Shown one piece after another: positions 25,060-32,726 of a stretch of DNA of 47,876 bases (the stretch's first letter is position 1; each line of letters opens with the position of its first letter). Under the pieces are notes generated by a model. The model worked only from the letters and a program-made list of their open reading frames with translations. It was not told the DNA's origin and did not search any database. The position numbers were made by a program, and so were the translations under genes. The stretch comes from UBA9337 sp036584565 (GTDB lineage: Bacteria > Patescibacteriota > Minisyncoccia > Moranbacterales > UBA9337): NCBI GenBank assembly GCA_036584565.1, contig JAZHDF010000076.1, positions 1 through 47,876 of the forward strand. Direction: 5' to 3'.

Positions 25060-25419
25060 ATGAAAAATTTATTTAAAAATTTGCTTGTTTTTGTTTATGC
25101 TATATTTGGGCTTTCCTTGCCTCTCCTTTTCGTTGGAGAAAATACCGATCTGTCTTCTAAATTGATTTATTCTTCGCTTTACATTTTGTCCGGTTTCTTG
25201 TTTATATATTTTGGTCAATTATTCGCCACCGACAAGAAAAAAACAGTTTATATTTTGACAAAAATCGGTGTTTATTTTTTCGGATTTATTCTTTTATTCG
25301 GTGTTTTAATGTCCCTTATATTTTTTGATAAATTTTCAAAAATAGCATGGGAATCGGCATTTACATTTGCAATTTTATCCGGCGTAATAACCGCCAATCA
25401 ATTATTGTTAAAAAAATAA
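25060..25419 (+). CDS. Four-helix membrane protein of moron cassette
   Basis: A 119-aa protein with four predicted membrane helices (about 7-25, 34-54, 66-90, 96-115) and short charged loops (ATDKKKT). It is one of only two rightward genes in the phage, with its own promoter and terminator, so it can be expressed from the silent prophage. Small membrane proteins in such cassettes often block superinfection or alter the host envelope; that role is inferred. The second gene begins 3 bases after its stop. Confidence 0.65.
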   Translation: MKNLFKNLLVFVYAIFGLSLPLLFVGENTDLSSKLIYSSLYILSGFLFIYFGQLFATDKKKTVYILTKIGVYFFGFILLFGVLMSLIFFDKFSKIAWESAFTFAILSGVITANQLLLKK

Positions 25420-25422
25420 ACT

Positions 25423-25749
25423 ATGGAAAAATACGGATGGGTATTTATTATATTTATAGCAATAATCATATATACAACCGGCCGTAGCAATGGTTCAGAG
25501 AACGGATATAATGATGGATATCGTGATGGATATTCTGACTCGGAAAATGAATTTTCAGATAAACTTGAAGAGGCCGAAAATTGCATAAATTTATATGATC
25601 AACAATTGTATGATATAGAAAGTCAAATAAATAGCATCTCATCAGATTTGGAATTTTCTTTAGACGGTAATTATTATGATTTAAACTATTCCGTTGATAG
25701 TGCCTATTCAGGTTTAAATTCAATATGGTTTGATAGCCCTTGTCGATAA
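25423..25749 (+). CDS. Membrane-anchored protein with GY-x-DG repeats, moron cassette
   Basis: A 108-aa protein: one N-terminal membrane helix (about residues 5-18), then the repeat NGYNDGYRDGYSD (period four, similar to GYxxG helices of Yae1-like proteins), then an acidic coiled-coil (EFSDKLEEAENC, DIESQINSIS) and a Tyr/Ser/Asp-rich end. The soluble part is probably exposed at the cell surface. It is paired with the four-helix protein, 3 bases apart. Function unknown; superinfection exclusion is a reasonable guess. Confidence 0.6.
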   Translation: MEKYGWVFIIFIAIIIYTTGRSNGSENGYNDGYRDGYSDSENEFSDKLEEAENCINLYDQQLYDIESQINSISSDLEFSLDGNYYDLNYSVDSAYSGLNSIWFDSPCR

Positions 25750-25780
25750 TTTAAAATAACTTTCCCTTACTTTCTCCTAC

Positions 25781-25808
25781 AAGCCTCACTTAATAAGTGG
25801 GGCTTTTT
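25781..25808 (+). terminator. Terminator of the moron cassette
   Basis: An 11-bp stem (25781-25791 with 25795-25805, one G-T pair), a 3-nt loop and T run. It is oriented for the rightward genes; the reverse strand lacks a T run. Confidence 0.8.
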
Positions 25809-25822
25809 AGCAAAAAATAAGT

Positions 25823-26053
25823 TTATTTTTTTCTTCTTCCTGGCTTTCTTTTTTCCTCTTTGATTTCCTCCGCTTTTTCAACTGCAAAGACTCCGGCAAA
25901 AACTTCCTCCTCAACTGCCGTTATGTATGATCTCCTTGCTCTCAAGATTCCCTTTTCTTGATTTGATAGCTTTTCCGGACTCTTTAGCAAAATATCCTCG
26001 ATAAGTTTTTTATCTTGATGAGATAACTCGCTCCTGCTTTTTTTGTCTGACAT
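25823..26053 (-). CDS. Small phage structural-region protein
   Basis: A 76-aa charged, helical protein (SHQDKKLIEDILLKSPEKL, ILRARRSYITAVEEEV) with a basic tail (KRKPGRRKK). It lies between the major capsid gene and the ejection proteins. It could be a minor head or DNA-binding protein; not recognised. Its 29-base leader is identical to that of the adaptor gene at 17383. Confidence 0.5.
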   Translation of the reverse strand: MSDKKSRSELSHQDKKLIEDILLKSPEKLSNQEKGILRARRSYITAVEEEVFAGVFAVEKAEEIKEEKRKPGRRKK

Positions 26054-26081
26054 ATTTTTTTAATTTAATTTATTATTTTTT

Positions 26082-26125
26082 GATTATTATTTCCTCGCCG
26101 ATATTATCGGCAAGGATAAATAATC
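26082..26125 (-). promoter_or_regulatory. Long hairpin after the major capsid gene
   Basis: A 10-bp inner stem (26093-26102 with 26106-26115, one G-T) is extended by an outer A/T stem with a bulge to 26082-26125. It starts about a dozen bases after the capsid stop codon. It lacks a long U run on the minus strand, so it may be a partial terminator or a 3' stabiliser that keeps capsid mRNA abundant. Confidence 0.55.
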
Positions 26126-26136
26126 ACAAAAGATTA

Positions 26137-27294
26137 TTAAGAGGCAATCGCAAAGGTTGCAAAAAGACAAACTCCCGATTTTCTTCTTTCATCGGCAACT
26201 TTTTCGCCATGACCGAACAAGCCCTTGATAAGGTCGCTATGTCCGTTTGGATTTTGTTCTGCTTGGATAACAGACAAGTTTTCAATATAACCGAAAGCTC
26301 CGGTAATAAATGATTTATGTCCACCCACACAATAAAATCCGGTTGTATTGTCTCCGGTAAACCAATCATCAGGCAAGAAATAAAGATCAAACCCGGATGC
26401 CTTGGCAACTTTTCCTTTGGCCACGGTCTCATCAAATACTTCTTTAATGCTTGGATTCAATTCGGTAGCTTTAAGCAACACCGGTTTGGCTGCCATTTCA
26501 GGCAAGGCTAACCATCTCTTTCCATCATTTGGTACTTTTCGACTGGATAGCATACTGGAAAGAACATCCAAATAATATTTGAAATTAGCATCGGTTATTG
26601 CCAACTTGGTATTAGCTTGAATCTCATAGGTAGCGCCGGCGGAAATTGCTCCTCCGTCATAAGCGCTAGTTAGATCATCACTATCATTTTCGATCACAAT
26701 ATGAGTGGTGTCGGTAAAGGTTTTAACTCTGTACCACTTTGTATGTCCGGCGGCCTTAAAAGGCTTTCCCACCATACCGGCGGCAAAAGTTGTACCAACT
26801 CCGACAACTGCTCCGGTTGTTACGGTTACCGTTACGCTTCCGGTTGTATAACTGGTTCCTAGCCAATTTCCGCTGGCTGCGTCGGCATAAAAGTCTAGCA
26901 AGGATTGGTCCATTTCCTCATACAAGGCTTGCGCGGCTTGATCGATAATATCGCTGTTAGGATCTTCGACTGAACTGGCGAAAGAGGCAACAGAATCGAT
27001 TTCATCGGCAATTTCCAAAAAGGTATTGACGATAAGTCTCGAGATAACCTCGGTAACCTTGGTATAAATAATGGTTCCGGTTCCGGCTGTGGATTTCCAT
27101 CCGCCTCCGGTTAATGTAGTAACCACAAATTCCTTAAACTTCTTATCTACTTTCTTTTTCATTTTGGGGTCGCTAACATTCTGCGCCTCAAAATTATCAT
27201 TGACGACATCCACATACATAGATCGCAAAAAGAATTTTTGCAATGCTTTTGTTTGGTACTTGACGGCTGTCGTGGTTGTTCCAAAATTAGGCAT
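26137..27294 (-). CDS. Major capsid protein
   Basis: A 385-aa protein in the order scaffold-capsid. N-terminal arm and helix (ALQKFFLRSMYVDVVNDNF), spine-like helix (IIDQAAQALYEEMDQSLLDFYADA, about 115-138), a beta-rich inserted segment (about 148-232: TTGSVTVTVTTGAVVGVGTTF, KWYRVKTFTDTTHIVIEN), then an A-domain-like end (KRWLALPEMAAKPVLL, SGFDLYFLPDDWF, VADERRKSGVCLFATFAIAS). The layout fits an HK97-fold shell protein of the podovirus group. The assignment is by order and shape, not an exact motif. Confidence 0.75.
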   Translation of the reverse strand: MPNFGTTTTAVKYQTKALQKFFLRSMYVDVVNDNFEAQNVSDPKMKKKVDKKFKEFVVTTLTGGGWKSTAGTGTIIYTKVTEVISRLIVNTFLEIADEIDSVASFASSVEDPNSDIIDQAAQALYEEMDQSLLDFYADAASGNWLGTSYTTGSVTVTVTTGAVVGVGTTFAAGMVGKPFKAAGHTKWYRVKTFTDTTHIVIENDSDDLTSAYDGGAISAGATYEIQANTKLAITDANFKYYLDVLSSMLSSRKVPNDGKRWLALPEMAAKPVLLKATELNPSIKEVFDETVAKGKVAKASGFDLYFLPDDWFTGDNTTGFYCVGGHKSFITGAFGYIENLSVIQAEQNPNGHSDLIKGLFGHGEKVADERRKSGVCLFATFAIAS

Positions 27295-27330
27295 ATTATT
27301 TATATTTATTTTTGACTGATCAAAAATAAA

Positions 27331-28287
27331 TTAGATTAAATTTTTAAATTTACCCTCGGCAAGCATTTTTCTGTATAATTGCGGATTTTCCTCGCTTAAT
27401 GTTTGTACTTCCTCCCAAGACATATCGTCTTTGATTGTTGTACTCTCACCGCTTCCGGATAAAATTCCGCTCAAGGCTCTGCTCTTTTCTTTCTTTTCAT
27501 TAGCGATTTTCTCCTCTTTAACCTTTTCAATCTTTGACATTACGGTTTGAAATGCCTTGTTTATCGGCATCCCTCCCCTAAATAGTGTTTCGACTGCATC
27601 GGCCAAAGTTGGATCATAATCTTTTGTGTTCTCATCAAGTTCCGGATGCTTTTCCATAAAATCGACAAAATTTTCTGCCTCTCTTACGGTTTGCTCCTCT
27701 TGAATTATTTCTCGGCGTATTTCTTCACGCTCGGCATCCTTTATGGCTTCGTTATCTTCTTCTTCCAAAACATTATCGGGGGTTTGCCCTCTTAATTGTT
27801 TTTCAAGTGATAAATAATGCATTAAAGCGCTTATTTTATCATCTTTAGAATAACTTTTTAGGTCGCTCAATATTTGCTCCTCACTCGGGACATTTTCCTC
27901 CCCTTGTAAGGTTAAAACTCTCACAAACCTATTAGCCAAACGCCGATCAAGACGAGACGGCCGATAATTGTTTTGATTTTGTAAAAAATCATTTTTATTA
28001 TCCGGCGCATTTTCTTGATTTGCTTCCCGGTCTTCACCGGTTTTTTTCTCCTCCGGTTCGGATTTTTCTTCTTCGTCTATGTTTCCATCCGGACTTTCAT
28101 AAACTTTTTGAATATTATCCTCACCAACTATCTCGACAATCCTCGGATCAATGTCCTCTTTTATTTTTTCCGCCTCTTTTTCTTTCGGCTCATCATTGGA
28201 TGGGCTTTGATCAGTGGGCGCTACTGACGGATTATCGTTTTGCGGGGTTTCTACGCTATCCCCGACTAAAGCGGTTTCTTTTTCCAT
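27331..28287 (-). CDS. Capsid scaffolding protein
   Basis: A 318-aa very acidic, mostly disordered and helical protein (PSNDEPKEKEAEKIKEDID, EEEKSEPEEKKTGED, AIKDAEREEIRREIIQEEQ) directly upstream of the capsid gene. The C-terminal tail (SWEEVQTLSEENPQLYRKML, GKFKNLI) is basic and conserved-looking, as in scaffolds that dock on the coat protein. It would be lost before DNA filling. Followed by the capsid gene after 36 bases. Confidence 0.75.
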   Translation of the reverse strand: MEKETALVGDSVETPQNDNPSVAPTDQSPSNDEPKEKEAEKIKEDIDPRIVEIVGEDNIQKVYESPDGNIDEEEKSEPEEKKTGEDREANQENAPDNKNDFLQNQNNYRPSRLDRRLANRFVRVLTLQGEENVPSEEQILSDLKSYSKDDKISALMHYLSLEKQLRGQTPDNVLEEEDNEAIKDAEREEIRREIIQEEQTVREAENFVDFMEKHPELDENTKDYDPTLADAVETLFRGGMPINKAFQTVMSKIEKVKEEKIANEKKEKSRALSGILSGSGESTTIKDDMSWEEVQTLSEENPQLYRKMLAEGKFKNLI

Positions 28288-28376
28288 TTTTTTATTATTA
28301 TTTACCAGTTATCGTTCGGTAACCACGATTGCAATCAGGCCTCTCTTTCGAGAATTTCCCGAAAAGTGTCGCAAAT

Positions 28377-28715
28377 TTATTGCGCCACCGATTCGGAAGA
28401 TCCTTGTCGTCTTTCCATCTCATCTCTGGCTGTTCTTATTGATTCGACTTCGTTTATCAGCTGTCTTATTCCGTTTATTTTCTCGCTTCTTGATATTGCT
28501 ATTGCTCCGACTGTCTCAAGATTTGTTTCGGAAGTGATTGACCCTATATGCACCGGCTCGAGTAAATCGACTATCATTCTGTTGGCCTTGGCTTTAAAAA
28601 CTTTCCATCCCTCGCTTTGAGACATTGTATAAAGCGCATTTTCTTCATCCCCGATATCCGCCCTTTTATACTCATTGACTTCATCTTTGATTTTTTTAAT
28701 TTCTTCTTTTTTCAT
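28377..28715 (-). CDS. Small head-region hypothetical protein
   Basis: A 112-aa, largely helical protein (KKEEIKKIKDEVNEYKRADIG, EKINGIRQLINEVESIRTARDEM) between portal and scaffold; starts 5 bases after the portal stop. A short Ile/Val segment (NRMIVDLLEPVHIGSIT) lies in the middle. Not recognised. The 89-bp gap before the scaffold gene contains a GGTTACC/GGTAA inverted repeat and a GATTGCAATC palindrome, so it may be structured. Confidence 0.5.
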   Translation of the reverse strand: MKKEEIKKIKDEVNEYKRADIGDEENALYTMSQSEGWKVFKAKANRMIVDLLEPVHIGSITSETNLETVGAIAISRSEKINGIRQLINEVESIRTARDEMERRQGSSESVAQ

Positions 28716-28720
28716 ATTTT

Positions 28721-30454
28721 TTAATATAATTCTTGGATATTAGGATTACTCGGCGTTACTTGCTCCGGCATCTGTTCCGTTGGCATAACCGTTGATCCCT
28801 CATCCCCGATTCCCTCAATTGAGTTAGGCTCCTCCACACTGACAACTATTCGATCCCAGTCTTGAACTCCGTTTTCAATCGCCATCCGCTTAATTGCTTC
28901 CCCCCAATTTATTTTTTTTCCGCTTTCGGCAATGCTGGCTTGTATTTCCTTACTTTTGCTGATCATATTGAGTAAATTCATCATCTTTTCCGCGGCATCG
29001 CCTCTTTTTGTACTACTGCCCGGATCCACTTGATATCTAATTGATAAATCTTTCAAAAAATCCTCTCTCACAATTCCGTTACTGAAAACATTTAAATCAC
29101 TTTCCGGATAAGCATTTTTTACATTTTCAAGCGCCTCTTGAATTGATGGTATTGTTATATCCCCCATTCCTCGCTTGCTGGCCACCTCCATCATCATGTC
29201 CGCCACCCTTTCAAAAAACTTCTCTTGCATGTATCTGTCCCAACTATCGCGCGCACCCTCTCTTTCCCCTTGCATTTTTAGCGCTTGCGGTGTTCTACCA
29301 AACCCGACATCAACACTTGAGGAAACAGAAGTATCCGTTGACGCTCCCAAAGACAACAAATTAGCTTTCATTATGTTGTAAGTGCTTTGAAATGTTGATA
29401 ATCCTTGAGGAGAATTTTCCAAAATTCGGACTTTATCAATATTTCCATCCTTGGCAAACCAAAACTTATTATCCACATTGACACTACTCATCACCATCAT
29501 TTCCGGATCTATTATCGTTGTTGGATCAATGCTTTTATCCAAAGAGGCAAAATATTTTCTGGCCAAAGTGTCAATTGATTTTTGAGGGGTTTCCCCTCTC
29601 TCCATATCCGACAAGCACCAAAACCGATCCAATACCGGAATCGTCAATTTTTCCACCATTGGAATACCGGGCCAATAATCTTTTTCCGACACTAAAACTT
29701 TTTTACTATTCGGCTCATATATGATCCAATCCCCTTTTGAATTAAAATAATTTCTTAAAACTATTTGATTATGATTTTTTAATTGATTTTTTTCTTCGCT
29801 CGTCAATGAGGTTTGCTCGACTTGAGACGGCTTGATTTCCTCCAATAGGCTCTTATCCCAAACATCGGGATTTCTTTCGCATCTCTCCTCTAGCCATTTT
29901 TCACTTACGAAAGTATCGACAAAAATATAATCCATATCCCTTATGGAATATTTGCCCGGTTGCGGATAGCATCTTCTTGGATGGATCATTACCATATCCG
30001 GCCCGGTGTATTTGTCGCCCACTTTATAATCAATAAAAACCGGCATTGTCCCATATATCTTTGAATAAACATTGACTTGCCTCATTTTTGTAAAAAAATC
30101 CCCTCCGGTGTTAGCATTCGGCAAAATATACTCATGAAAAACAAGATTGGCGGCGATAACCTTGGATAAATCATTATCCTTAAAAGTTGTAAATTTACCG
30201 GTTGGCATTTGTGCCATTATCCGGCAAGCGCTATCCAAAATTAGGCTGGTCAATTCTCCGGTTGAATAGTAAGACTCCGGCTCTTTATTCGGTTTTTCAC
30301 TCTTGGAACTATTCACATATCGGCCGTAAAACATTGCTTCCCGATCATCCCACTTAAAACCGGAAGACATTACATCCTTTTTCACTTTTTCCGCCTCGTC
30401 AAAATTGGCGATAATATCGCTTGAAATCTCCCCTGATTTTTGTAATTCTTCCAT
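28721..30454 (-). CDS. Portal protein
   Basis: A 577-aa protein forming the DNA gateway ring. Features: an early wing (YGRYVNSSK, SLILDSACRIMAQMPTGKF), the beta segment MVMIHPRRCYPQPGKYSI, then RDMDYIFVDTFVSEKWL, the stem-like helices (RGETPQKSIDTLARKYFASLDKSI), and a long C-terminal helical barrel-like part (ARDSWDRYMQEKFFERVADMM). Size and order (terminase, portal, scaffold, capsid) fit podovirus portals. There is no protease gene between portal and capsid, in line with a scaffold-only assembly. Confidence 0.8.
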   Translation of the reverse strand: MEELQKSGEISSDIIANFDEAEKVKKDVMSSGFKWDDREAMFYGRYVNSSKSEKPNKEPESYYSTGELTSLILDSACRIMAQMPTGKFTTFKDNDLSKVIAANLVFHEYILPNANTGGDFFTKMRQVNVYSKIYGTMPVFIDYKVGDKYTGPDMVMIHPRRCYPQPGKYSIRDMDYIFVDTFVSEKWLEERCERNPDVWDKSLLEEIKPSQVEQTSLTSEEKNQLKNHNQIVLRNYFNSKGDWIIYEPNSKKVLVSEKDYWPGIPMVEKLTIPVLDRFWCLSDMERGETPQKSIDTLARKYFASLDKSIDPTTIIDPEMMVMSSVNVDNKFWFAKDGNIDKVRILENSPQGLSTFQSTYNIMKANLLSLGASTDTSVSSSVDVGFGRTPQALKMQGEREGARDSWDRYMQEKFFERVADMMMEVASKRGMGDITIPSIQEALENVKNAYPESDLNVFSNGIVREDFLKDLSIRYQVDPGSSTKRGDAAEKMMNLLNMISKSKEIQASIAESGKKINWGEAIKRMAIENGVQDWDRIVVSVEEPNSIEGIGDEGSTVMPTEQMPEQVTPSNPNIQELY

Positions 30455-30460
30455 AATTTT

Positions 30461-30490
30461 TTATGCTTTTAAGCAAGCATAAACTTGCTT
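30461..30490 (-). promoter_or_regulatory. Mutually exclusive hairpins in the portal leader
   Basis: AAGCAAG/CTTGCTT (30471-30477 with 30484-30490) and TTATGCTT/AAGCATAA (30461-30468 with 30475-30482) share bases and cannot form together. The second hairpin lies 4-5 bases before the portal ATG. This could tune portal translation. No convincing promoter is seen in 30455-30540. Confidence 0.4.
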
Positions 30491-30541
30491 TTGGTTTGTT
30501 TAAAAAACAATTCCCTTTTTACTGACTTAAAAAAATAAAAA

Positions 30542-30590
30542 AAACTCTTATTTAACATAAGAGTTTAAAAAAACAACCTCTGAAAGGTTG
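30542..30590 (-). terminator. Tandem terminators upstream of the portal operon
   Basis: On the minus strand a 6-bp stem (30574-30579 with 30585-30590) followed by seven T, then a 10-bp perfect stem (30542-30551 with 30557-30566) followed by a long T-rich tract. They end transcription coming from the terminase side and from the small-RNA promoter. Confidence 0.8.
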
Positions 30591-30742
30591 CATGATCGTT
30601 TATTCAATTTTAGACAAAAACAAAACTCCTATGCCTTGATTTGATTGCTCACCTGTTTGGCGCAAAATCAAGAAAATAGAAGTCCGCTATTATTCGTTTT
30701 TGGGTTTTCTCTCCCACTCGTCAATAATTAGCAATGTTCTAC
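30567..30742 (-). ncRNA. Candidate prophage small RNA, about 175 nt
   Basis: A consensus promoter (30749-30776) is followed by about 175 bases without a usable ORF (the only early ATG gives three codons) and then two terminators. Internal pairings include UGGG/CCCA, a CUUGAUUU/AAAUCAAG stem closing a loop with UGC/GCA, and the terminal CAACCU/AGGUUG hairpin. It does not look like a known RNA family to me. It separates the packaging genes from the head genes. Confidence 0.55.
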
Positions 30743-30748
30743 AATTTC

Positions 30749-30776
30749 ATAATATCACAAATAAATTATTTGTCAA
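30749..30776 (-). promoter_or_regulatory. Consensus promoter of the candidate small RNA
   Basis: TTGACA (30776-30771) and TATTAT (30754-30749) with 16 bases between, plus TG one base upstream of the -10 (extended -10). It overlaps the stop codon of the Excalibur gene. Confidence 0.75.
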
Positions 30777-31051
30777 ATATTATTTGCAAAGACTCTCACA
30801 ATGTGTATTCCATCCTTGTCTCTGTTCAGACTACCCACACCGCATTTATTTAAATAAAAATAAGCCTCTGTGCAATCTCTCATTTCCCCACAAGTTCTTT
30901 TTCCGGCGCAAGTTCCTGTGTTGGAAGTAACCTCTTTTTGTGATGTTATCACCGGTATTGTTTCCTTTGGTTTTTCTATTTCAGTTTTTGTCAATTCTCC
31001 ATTACAAGAGTTTTCCGACCACAACCCAATCTTTTTTTCTTGATTTTCCAT
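30773..31051 (-). CDS. Excalibur-domain protein with frameshifted C-terminus
   Basis: A 92-aa protein. Residues about 47-83 match the Excalibur calcium-binding module (CAGKRTCGEMRDCTEAYFYL, then RDKDGI), common at the ends of secreted nucleases and surface proteins. The normal ending after DGI is P-C-E-x-L-C. In this frame it reads HIVRVFANNI, while the neighbouring frame reads HCESLCK followed by a stop. This indicates an indel near 30800. The protein lacks a signal peptide and the final Cys pair, so it is probably damaged or altered. Confidence 0.6.
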   Translation of the reverse strand: MENQEKKIGLWSENSCNGELTKTEIEKPKETIPVITSQKEVTSNTGTCAGKRTCGEMRDCTEAYFYLNKCGVGSLNRDKDGIHIVRVFANNI

Positions 31052-31078
31052 ATTTTTAAATTTATTATTATAATTGTA

Positions 31079-31282
31079 TTATAACAAAAAATTGTTTAAA
31101 TCTCTAACCGGTTTATTTTTATACACCATAACCGGCTTTATTTCAAGTCTTCCGGTAAATATCACTTTGACCACCATAAGATCACAACCGCCTCCCCATT
31201 GATTATCTTCCAAGGCATCGTGTATTTCCTGCAAAATTCGGTCTTTTTGTTTTTCTTCTTCTTTTTGTGTTGGTGATAACAT
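31079..31282 (-). CDS. Small phage hypothetical protein
   Basis: A 67-aa ORF with a charged helical start (KEEEKQKDRILQEIHDALED) and beta-like second half (LMVVKVIFTGRLEIKPVMVY). No family recognised. It starts 4 bases after the preceding gene's stop; close packing on the phage coding strand supports it. Confidence 0.5.
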   Translation of the reverse strand: MLSPTQKEEEKQKDRILQEIHDALEDNQWGGGCDLMVVKVIFTGRLEIKPVMVYKNKPVRDLNNFLL

Positions 31283-31286
31283 AAAA

Positions 31287-31586
31287 TTATTTAATTTTAA
31301 ATAGTTTTTTGATTTTTCTAACTATTTTTTTAATTTTCTTTGCCACATCTCTTTTAAAGTCTATCCACTTAATCGCAAGCATAAATTTGAGCTGTTTAAT
31401 CAATGCTTTTCTTTCCGCCTTGAGTTCATTTTTTCTCTTTGTTTTTTGACTCAATTCTTCGCTTATTCTCTTAATTTCCCTTATTAAATCCTGAAACTCA
31501 TCACTGTCAAAAGCTGTAACTATGTGCTTACCTCGATACAACTCCATTTTGTTGATATTATAATCAAACTTTAATTTAATGTTCAT
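31287..31586 (-). CDS. Small basic coiled-coil phage protein
   Basis: A 99-aa protein: a short beta start (NIKLKFDYNINKMELYRGKH), a coiled-coil (about 33-65) and a strongly basic C-terminus (VAKKIKKIVRKIKKLFKIK). It may bind nucleic acid or membranes; not recognised. It lies 25 bases after the terminase nuclease gene. Confidence 0.5.
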   Translation of the reverse strand: MNIKLKFDYNINKMELYRGKHIVTAFDSDEFQDLIREIKRISEELSQKTKRKNELKAERKALIKQLKFMLAIKWIDFKRDVAKKIKKIVRKIKKLFKIK

Positions 31587-31611
31587 TTTTTTAAATTTAA
31601 TTTATTAGCTT

Positions 31612-32283
31612 TTATTTCAAAAATCCCCTATTATCGTATATTTGAGGCTGTTTATAATTCTCATATCTCGAATAATCCGCTCTTATTTTCCTTTCCGGCT
31701 CGCATTTTTGATACATTTGCCATGCAATCGCTAGGGCCATCACAAGATCATCATGCGCTTTTTTTTCGGCTTGTGCTTTCCAACTGCTTGAGGTTTTAAC
31801 CACGACAAAAGACAACATTTCATTTATTGTTTGCTTATCATAAATTTTAAATAATTGCTTTTCCACTGCATCCTTTAACGCCGAGATCATTACCGGCCTT
31901 GTCGCGCTGTTGGTGTTCCATCCTAACAAATTCGGTTCGTTATTATCCACATTGCCAAACTTCGGCATTTCAAAAACAATATATTTTCCATTGAGATTGA
32001 GTCCGGCCACCCTATCCATCAAAAAGGCTCCGCCATTATTCCTTTCCAGTGCGATCACCGGCTTTGTTTTGGTCATATCAAATACCGCCTCCAATACCCT
32101 CACCAATTCCGGGATAAAATCGGATGTTGTAATACCGCTTTGATACACAAGCGGACAATCTATCTTATTTTTGGATAATACTTGTATGGTGGTATTGTCT
32201 CCGCCTCCGCTTGCCGTGTCTCCGGCAAAGAGTAAAAACTCACCCTGTTCAATTGTTCGATATTGTCGCCACATAATGATCAT
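31612..32283 (-). CDS. Terminase large subunit, nuclease half (separate gene)
   Basis: A 223-aa protein matching only the C-terminal RNase H-like nuclease of large terminases. Seen directly: LLFAGDTASGGGDNTT (Asp22), VIALERNNGG (Glu80) and KKAHDDLVMALAIAW (Asp178, Asp179), the metal-binding acidic residues that cut concatemeric DNA. There is no ATPase domain in this gene, and an in-frame stop lies just upstream of its ATG. The ATPase half is 1.4 kb upstream at 33678-34517. The break falls in the linker between the two domains, so two separate polypeptides may work together. Confidence 0.85.
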   Translation of the reverse strand: MIIMWRQYRTIEQGEFLLFAGDTASGGGDNTTIQVLSKNKIDCPLVYQSGITTSDFIPELVRVLEAVFDMTKTKPVIALERNNGGAFLMDRVAGLNLNGKYIVFEMPKFGNVDNNEPNLLGWNTNSATRPVMISALKDAVEKQLFKIYDKQTINEMLSFVVVKTSSSWKAQAEKKAHDDLVMALAIAWQMYQKCEPERKIRADYSRYENYKQPQIYDNRGFLK

Positions 32284-32309
32284 TTTTTAATAATTTATCC
32301 AATTTTCTA

Positions 32310-32726
32310 TTAAATATTTATTTTATTAGTTTTAACTGCAAAAAGCCAACATTCTATCTCTTCCTTTGTTAATATTTTTTTAGGGTTTGTTATTCTTTCT
32401 TCATCCAGCCATCGCTTTATCATTCCTATTTTTTTATATAAATCTTCTTTCATTTCTTGTCTCGCTTGCTCTTTGATACATTCATTTTCAATAGTTCCTT
32501 CTGCGAAAAAACTACAACCTTCTTGATAACTTTTCTCTTTTTCTTTTTCTATTATTTGGCGGATAGTAACTTTTATCCAATCCCTATTTACATATTGGTC
32601 TGAAAAGTGTGGTGGCATATTATTTTTGCAATTGCACGCAGGATATTCTTTATCAAATTCTTCCTCCCAATCTTCTTTTTCTAAGTTTTCATCATTTGTC
32701 AAATCTTCAATCATTGATTTTTTCAT
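32310..32726 (-). CDS. Hypothetical protein in the terminase gap
   Basis: A 138-aa acidic protein with a possible Cys pair (ACNCKNN), coiled-coil (VTIRQIIEKEKEKSYQEG) and the segment EQARQEMKEDLYKKI, which resembles EKARQELKEELIADI in the neighbouring 94-aa protein. The two genes overlap by 4 bases (ATGA). Possibly paralogous modules. Function unknown. Confidence 0.5.
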   Translation of the reverse strand: MKKSMIEDLTNDENLEKEDWEEEFDKEYPACNCKNNMPPHFSDQYVNRDWIKVTIRQIIEKEKEKSYQEGCSFFAEGTIENECIKEQARQEMKEDLYKKIGMIKRWLDEERITNPKKILTKEEIECWLFAVKTNKINI

